Origin: Tannerella sp.
Lineage (GTDB): Bacteria; Bacteroidota; Bacteroidia; Bacteroidales; Tannerellaceae
DNA length: 5,229 bases
Direction of reading: 5' to 3'
Assembly (NCBI GenBank): GCA_031263835.1
Contig: JAISEZ010000294.1
Location: forward strand, 1-5,229
The translations under genes were made by a program, and so were the position numbers. Within the stretch, counting starts at the first letter, position 1. Each line of letters starts with the position of its first letter. Shown in pieces: positions 1 to 5,229 of the stretch. The notes beneath the pieces were generated by a model. That model searched no databases. It saw nothing but the letters and a program-made list of their open reading frames with translations, and was not told the DNA's origin.

Positions 1-203
1 CCGCCGGAGAACCGGCCTCCGTGTTCTCTGTGTCTCCGTGTTTCAAAAATCCAGTATTTCCGGTAGAAACTGCCATCGTGCCGGTGCACAGAACCATATC
101 GCGTCACGCATAAGCAACCGTTGACCCTGTCTGTATATAAATCTCTTTACCCACACAATTCGTTATAGAGCCATTTATCCTCAAATGTCCATTAGCATAT
201 TTC
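1..203. other. Intergenic stretch without a recognisable gene
   Basis: I find no credible coding region, tRNA or mobile element on either strand in the first 200 bases. The only structure I can point to is a short cluster of CTCYGTGT repeats near the left end, listed separately, next to a small CCGG-AGAA-CCGG inverted repeat at the window edge. The middle part is mixed-composition intergenic DNA with no T-tract hairpin and no TAnnTTTG-type promoter box. The gene to the left lies outside the window, so its orientation relative to this spacer is unknown. Confidence 0.6.
17..42. repeat. Short CTCYGTGT direct repeats (3 units)
   Basis: Three consecutive units are visible: CTCCGTGTT, CTCTGTGT and CTCCGTGTT. 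On the minus strand they read as ACACGGAG/ACACAGAG. From memory, degenerate repeats of the type ACACRGAG occur between genes in many bacterial genomes, including Bacteroidota. Their function is unknown to me, and three units are too few to argue for one here. Confidence 0.55.
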
Positions 204-205
204 AT

Positions 206-560
206 GGTGACCGGTTTCCTGACACGCTGCGGCAGGCCGGTAACACAGGGTGACCGGCTTCCTGACACGCTGCAGGAGGCCGGCTACACAGTGTTGCCGG
301 CTTCCTGCACGCTGCAGGAGGCCAGCTACACAGTGTTGCCGGCTTCCTGCACGCTACGGGAGGCCAGCTACACAGTGTTGCCGGCTTCCTGCACGCTGCG
401 GGAGGCCGGCTACACAGTGTTGCCGGCTTCCTGCACGCTGCAGGAGACCGGCTACACAGTGTTGCCGGCTTCCTGCACGCTACGGGAGGCCGGCTACAAC
501 GGGAGGCCGGCTACACAGGGTGACCGGCCTCCTGCACGCTGCAGGAGGCCGGCTACCCAT
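206..560. repeat. Tandem array of 42-bp hairpin-forming units (about 8 copies)
   Basis: Five regular units lie at 291-332, 333-374, 375-416, 417-458 and 459-498 (the last lacks two bases). Two related units that begin GGTGACCGG are at 206-247 and 248-290. A half unit is at about 499-517, a full unit at 518-560, and a decayed unit can be followed to about 590. Each unit is an inverted repeat: a left arm GCCGGCTTCCTGCA, a 3-base CGC loop, and a right arm close to TGCAGGAGGCCGGC. The unit at 524-552 has a perfect 13-bp stem. Among the five regular units the left arm is invariant and all differences are A/G changes in the right arm, so the hairpin stays foldable. The array lies in the dapA 3' region, 140 bases past its stop. 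Because 42 is a multiple of three and the units lack stops, all three + frames stay open; I do not regard this as coding. It could be a REP-like element, a variable-number tandem repeat or a transcript-end structure. Confidence 0.9.
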
Positions 561-589
561 GGTGAACCGTCTCGCGCAACGTGCGGCAG

Positions 590-623
590 AATGTTCCGGG
601 GGACATTTCGGATTTATTTTTTT
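590..623 (+). terminator. Terminator-like hairpin, + strand
   Basis: AATGTTC (590-596) can pair with GGACATT (601-607) around a CGGG loop, giving seven pairs of which one is a G-T wobble. A T-rich run at 612-622, including seven consecutive Ts, follows after a few bases. This resembles an intrinsic terminator for transcripts that cross the hairpin array rightwards, or a block against antisense transcription into dapA. The stem is short and the T-run is not immediately adjacent, so the call is tentative. There is no matching T-tract for dapA transcripts, which run the other way. Confidence 0.35.
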
Positions 624-699
624 ATGTTCATGCACAAAACCATCCCGTACAGAGTATGGCCTGACGGCTATGGCGAAGACGCTGCCGGTGAACGGGGGT

Positions 700-1593
700 T
701 TATTGGATGCTCAGCCGTTGCAGGGCTTCCCGGATTTTTTCGCCGGTGGGGATGCGGGTCGGCACCAGCGGCAGACGCAACCTGTTTTCGATGTATCCCC
801 TCAAATGCAGGAGGCTTTTTACGCCGGCCGGATTGCCGTCGACCGTGAGCAGCTCGAACAGTTCGATGAAACGGGAGTGTATCACCCGTGCATTTTCGTA
901 ATCGCCCGACAGCGCCAGACGTACCATCCGGCTAAATTCCGCCGGCAGCGCATTTCCAATCACCGAAATGACGCCCACGGCGCCCAGCGCAATCAGCGGG
1001 AAGGTGATGCTGTCGTCGCCGGAAATCACCTCGAAATGCGGCGGTTTGTTCCTGATGATGCCGTCTATCTGGACAATGTTGCCGGAGGCTTCCTTGACGG
1101 CCACCACCACCTGCTCGAACTCGCGGGCGATGCGCAGTGTCGTTTCCGCCGTCATGTTCACGCCCGTCCGTCCCGGCACGTTGTACAGTATCAGCGGCAG
1201 CGGCGTGGCTTCGGCAATGGCCCGGTAGTGCCGGTAGATTCCTTCCTGCGAGGGTTTGTTGTAATAGGGCACCACCGACAGGATGCCGTCAATGCCGCGG
1301 AAATCATCCTGTTCCAGTTTCCCTACCACCTCGCGCGTGCAGTTGCTGCTTACGCCCAGTATGACCGGTATGCGCCGGCGAACCTGCGCGACAATCCGGC
1401 GAACAATCTCCGCCTTCTCTTCTCCGGCCAGCGTGGGCGTTTCGGCAGTCGTGCCCAGAACGACCAGATAGTCCGTTCCGTTCTGCACCTGATATTCTAC
1501 CAGTTTTTGCAGCGCCTCGAAATCCACGCTGCCGTCTTCTCTAAACGGCGTCACCAGGGCAACGCCCATCCCTTTCAAATCTGTATGTATCAT
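700..1593 (-). CDS. dapA: 4-hydroxy-tetrahydrodipicolinate synthase (DapA)
   Basis: This cytosolic enzyme condenses pyruvate with L-aspartate-4-semialdehyde, the first committed step towards diaminopimelate (peptidoglycan) and lysine. The 297-residue protein is a complete single-domain TIM barrel of normal family length. Visible active-site elements are GTTAET at 47-52 (Thr48/Thr49), PYYNKP at 109-114 (Tyr111, lent across the dimer in the E. coli enzyme), LYNVPGRTG at 136-144 (Tyr137 and substrate-binding Arg142), the Schiff-base lysine Lys167 in VKEASGN, and GVISVIGN at 207-214. In the lysine allosteric region, the counterparts of E. coli Asn80, Glu84 and Tyr106 are kept (Asn84, Glu88, Tyr110), but His53 and His56 correspond to Gly57 and Lys60, so feedback sensitivity may differ. 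The start at MIHTDLKGMG gives the usual N-terminus ahead of VALVTPF. No strong Shine-Dalgarno is seen, as is common in Bacteroidota. It lies 33 bases after the preceding gene and is probably last in the ligA operon. Confidence 0.97.
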   Translation of the reverse strand: MIHTDLKGMGVALVTPFREDGSVDFEALQKLVEYQVQNGTDYLVVLGTTAETPTLAGEEKAEIVRRIVAQVRRRIPVILGVSSNCTREVVGKLEQDDFRGIDGILSVVPYYNKPSQEGIYRHYRAIAEATPLPLILYNVPGRTGVNMTAETTLRIAREFEQVVVAVKEASGNIVQIDGIIRNKPPHFEVISGDDSITFPLIALGAVGVISVIGNALPAEFSRMVRLALSGDYENARVIHSRFIELFELLTVDGNPAGVKSLLHLRGYIENRLRLPLVPTRIPTGEKIREALQRLSIQ

Positions 1594-1626
1594 CGAAAAT
1601 CAACTGTTTCTGTTTATGTTTCGTAT

Positions 1627-4183
<2,557 letters not shown>

Positions 4184-4200
4184 TTTATACGCAGGGAATG

Positions 4201-4208
4201 CAAATATA
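4201..4208 (-). promoter_or_regulatory. Candidate Bacteroidota -7 promoter box for the ligA operon
   Basis: The minus strand reads TATATTTG, an exact fit to the Bacteroides TAnnTTTG -7 element. Initiation about seven bases downstream (near 4194) would leave a leader of roughly 20-30 bases before ligA. The expected TTTG -33 element is not present at the usual 19-20 base spacing (the sequence there is GGTGC), so the promoter rests on the -7 box alone. It lies downstream of the terminator-like repeat structure, which fits ligA having its own promoter. Confidence 0.5.
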
Positions 4209-4256
4209 CGGCTTTGTTGTTAACGGAGCACCTTCCTGCCGGAAATAGTTTTCCTC

Positions 4257-4363
4257 AAAAAAACGTAATGAGTGATGAGTGGTTAGTGATTAGTGATTAG
4301 TGTCGGGTGTTGGAAACCGACTGACTCACTAACCACTCATCACTAATCACTAACCACTCATCA
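4257..4363 (-). terminator. Repeat-built intrinsic terminator after the lipoprotein gene
   Basis: The heptad arrays on either side of a short spacer are reverse complements. Bases 4273-4297 pair perfectly with 4339-4363 (25 bp), and after one mismatch the next four pairs also match. An alternative register pairs 4271-4289 with 4326-4344 (19 bp). The loop holds a further GTCGG/CCGAC stem (4302-4306 with 4317-4321). On the minus strand the structure is followed by seven Ts (complement of 4257-4263), 3-9 bases beyond the stem base. It would end the lipoprotein transcript and separate it from ligA. The stem is AT-rich but long. Confidence 0.65.
4267..4301. repeat. Heptad repeat array, arm 1 (5 units)
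   Basis: Five exact 7-base units are seen: AATGAGT, GATGAGT, GGTTAGT, GATTAGT and GATTAGT. These are the reverse complement of the ACTMAYC family in the second arm. TTAGTGA-type heptads between genes are, as I recall, common in Bacteroidota genomes. Confidence 0.85.
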
Positions 4364-4393
4364 TTAATCACTCATCACTAATCACTAATCACT
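4328..4393. repeat. Heptad repeat array, arm 2 (9 units plus a partial)
   Basis: Nine consecutive 7-base units fit ACTMAYC: ACTAACC, ACTCATC, ACTAATC, ACTAACC, ACTCATC, ATTAATC, ACTCATC, ACTAATC, ACTAATC, then a partial ACT. Three versions recur, ACTAATC, ACTAACC and ACTCATC, and a single unit deviates (ATTAATC). The array ends two bases from the lipoprotein stop codon. With more units than arm 1, it can pair with that arm in several registers. Confidence 0.85.
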
Positions 4394-4395
4394 GC

Positions 4396-5226
4396 TTAAT
4401 AGGCAATGGATATGCGGCCAAACAGGTCGGTTTCCATTGAGACGGGCGTATGCTCGCTGTTGTACTGGTAGGAATAGTTATAGATGCGCTGTTCGCCGTC
4501 CGTCCAGATGCCTGTTTCCCTGACAGGATTACCGGAATAGCTGAGGAAAAGCCAGTTCCAGGTGCTTTTGAAATCCCTGTTCCTGTATGCCATGTAAGCG
4601 CAGTACCAGAGCGGCAGGTCTATCCTGGATGCGGCGCCTGTATTCCCGTCATATTCGTACTCGTAGACGGCGGTTATTTCGGAGGTGCCTTTGTCATGGA
4701 CAACCTGTTTCAGCAGTTGCCGGGTTGCAGGGTCATACGTAAATTCCGCATAATATTGTCCGTCCATGACCCGGATGAGTTCTCCGTTTGCTCCGCGGGA
4801 ATAGACGCCTGCTTCCGTTATTCTTACGGGAATACGGTTTTCGTCCAGTTCCAGTTCCCGCCGGTACAGTTCGAAACTCGGTTCGCCGGAGGATTCAATC
4901 ATAATCCGGTTGCCTTCCTCCTTTCTGAACACCGTCGACCCGTGTCCGTCTGCCACATTCCTGTCGTCGGGAGAGACGGAGACGGATACCGGTTCATTGT
5001 TTTCATAGTTGAAACGCAGGATGGAACCTCCTTTTTCCTTTATTTCGGAAAGCCGGTTGCCCTGATAGTAAAGATAGACGTTTCTGCCGCGGTCATAATC
5101 ACTGCAGCTGATTTTGCCGGGTTTGCCGTTTTCGCCCGTGAGTTGCAGGTCGCGGTCGTCACTGTTGCACGACATTGTACATAACAGGCACAGCGCCGGC
5201 AGGATTTGTAAAGTTGCTTTTTTCAT
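4396..5226 (-). CDS. Predicted surface-exported lipoprotein of unknown function
   Basis: The 276-residue product starts with a lipoprotein signal peptide: MKK, a hydrophobic stretch to about residue 17, and Cys20 in the sequence CTMSC as the likely lipidated residue. Directly after it comes N-S-D-D-R-D, an acidic motif resembling the lipoprotein export signal (S-D-D-D-D type) that sends Bacteroidota lipoproteins to the cell surface. The rest is rich in beta-strand segments with aromatic Y-x-Y patterns: VYLYYQGNRLSEI (50-62), ILRFNYENNEPV (69-80), EFTYDPATRQLLKQV (161-175), VYEYEYDGNTG (187-197) and IYNYSYQYNSEHTPVSM (248-264). These resemble YD-repeat-like lipoproteins such as the DUF4595 group, but I cannot assign a family firmly. 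No enzyme motif is visible. The start is chosen because it gives a standard signal peptide; the frame remains open for the last three bases of the window, and the upstream region is not visible. The gene looks less GC-rich than ligA. Confidence 0.8.
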   Translation of the reverse strand: MKKATLQILPALCLLCTMSCNSDDRDLQLTGENGKPGKISCSDYDRGRNVYLYYQGNRLSEIKEKGGSILRFNYENNEPVSVSVSPDDRNVADGHGSTVFRKEEGNRIMIESSGEPSFELYRRELELDENRIPVRITEAGVYSRGANGELIRVMDGQYYAEFTYDPATRQLLKQVVHDKGTSEITAVYEYEYDGNTGAASRIDLPLWYCAYMAYRNRDFKSTWNWLFLSYSGNPVRETGIWTDGEQRIYNYSYQYNSEHTPVSMETDLFGRISIAY

Positions 5227-5229
5227 TAC

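Noticed and set aside
206..560. CRISPR array
   Set aside because: The 42-bp units are contiguous with no unique spacers between them, and there are no cas genes in the window.
594..700. Rho-independent terminator for dapA on the minus strand
   Set aside because: No stable hairpin followed by a T-run is seen on the minus strand in the first 100 bases after the stop; the A-rich run there reads as T only on the + strand.
4267..4393. Insertion-sequence ends or an attachment site
   Set aside because: The inverted repeats are built of 7-bp units around only 26 bases of spacer, with no transposase or integrase and no target-site duplication.
4450..5184. A 244-codon open frame on the + strand antisense to the lipoprotein gene
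   Set aside because: The minus frame has a clear lipoprotein signal peptide and lipobox; the + frame has no start context or recognisable motif.

Overview
The window looks like part of a Bacteroidota chromosome, most likely Bacteroidales. Four things point there: a ligA-DUF-dapA gene order that I associate with this phylum, LigA carrying the Y-N-Y-Y-V form of its N-terminal NMN-binding motif, a lipoprotein with an acidic motif right after the lipid-modified cysteine, and a TAnnTTTG-type -7 promoter box upstream of ligA with little Shine-Dalgarno signal elsewhere. Base composition is rather GC-rich for the phylum, most visibly in ligA and dapA. I cannot name the species.

All four genes lie on the minus strand, so transcription runs from high to low coordinates. 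At the right edge is a predicted surface-exported lipoprotein of unknown function (5226-4396). Its stop codon is followed at once by an array of 7-bp repeats arranged as a long inverted repeat (4267-4393) that ends in a T-run on the minus strand, so it probably works as an intrinsic terminator. After this comes a probable housekeeping operon: ligA (NAD+-dependent DNA ligase, start near 4172), a 179-residue conserved protein of unknown function that overlaps ligA by ATGA, and dapA (lysine/diaminopimelate biosynthesis, 1593-700) 33 bases further on. One candidate promoter sits at 4201-4208 in front of ligA. No biochemical link between the ligase and DapA is evident; they appear to share transcription only.

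The left 700 bases hold no convincing gene. The main feature is a tandem array of about eight 42-bp units (about 206-560), each an almost perfect hairpin, with a decayed ninth unit at its right edge. A terminator-like hairpin for the + strand follows, and a short CTCYGTGT repeat lies at the far left end.

The coding part is ordinary housekeeping DNA. The parts worth a second look are the two non-coding repeat systems, the duplicated start region of ligA, and a one-residue deletion in a normally well conserved glycine motif of LigA. I see no defence, mobile, CRISPR or secretion system.
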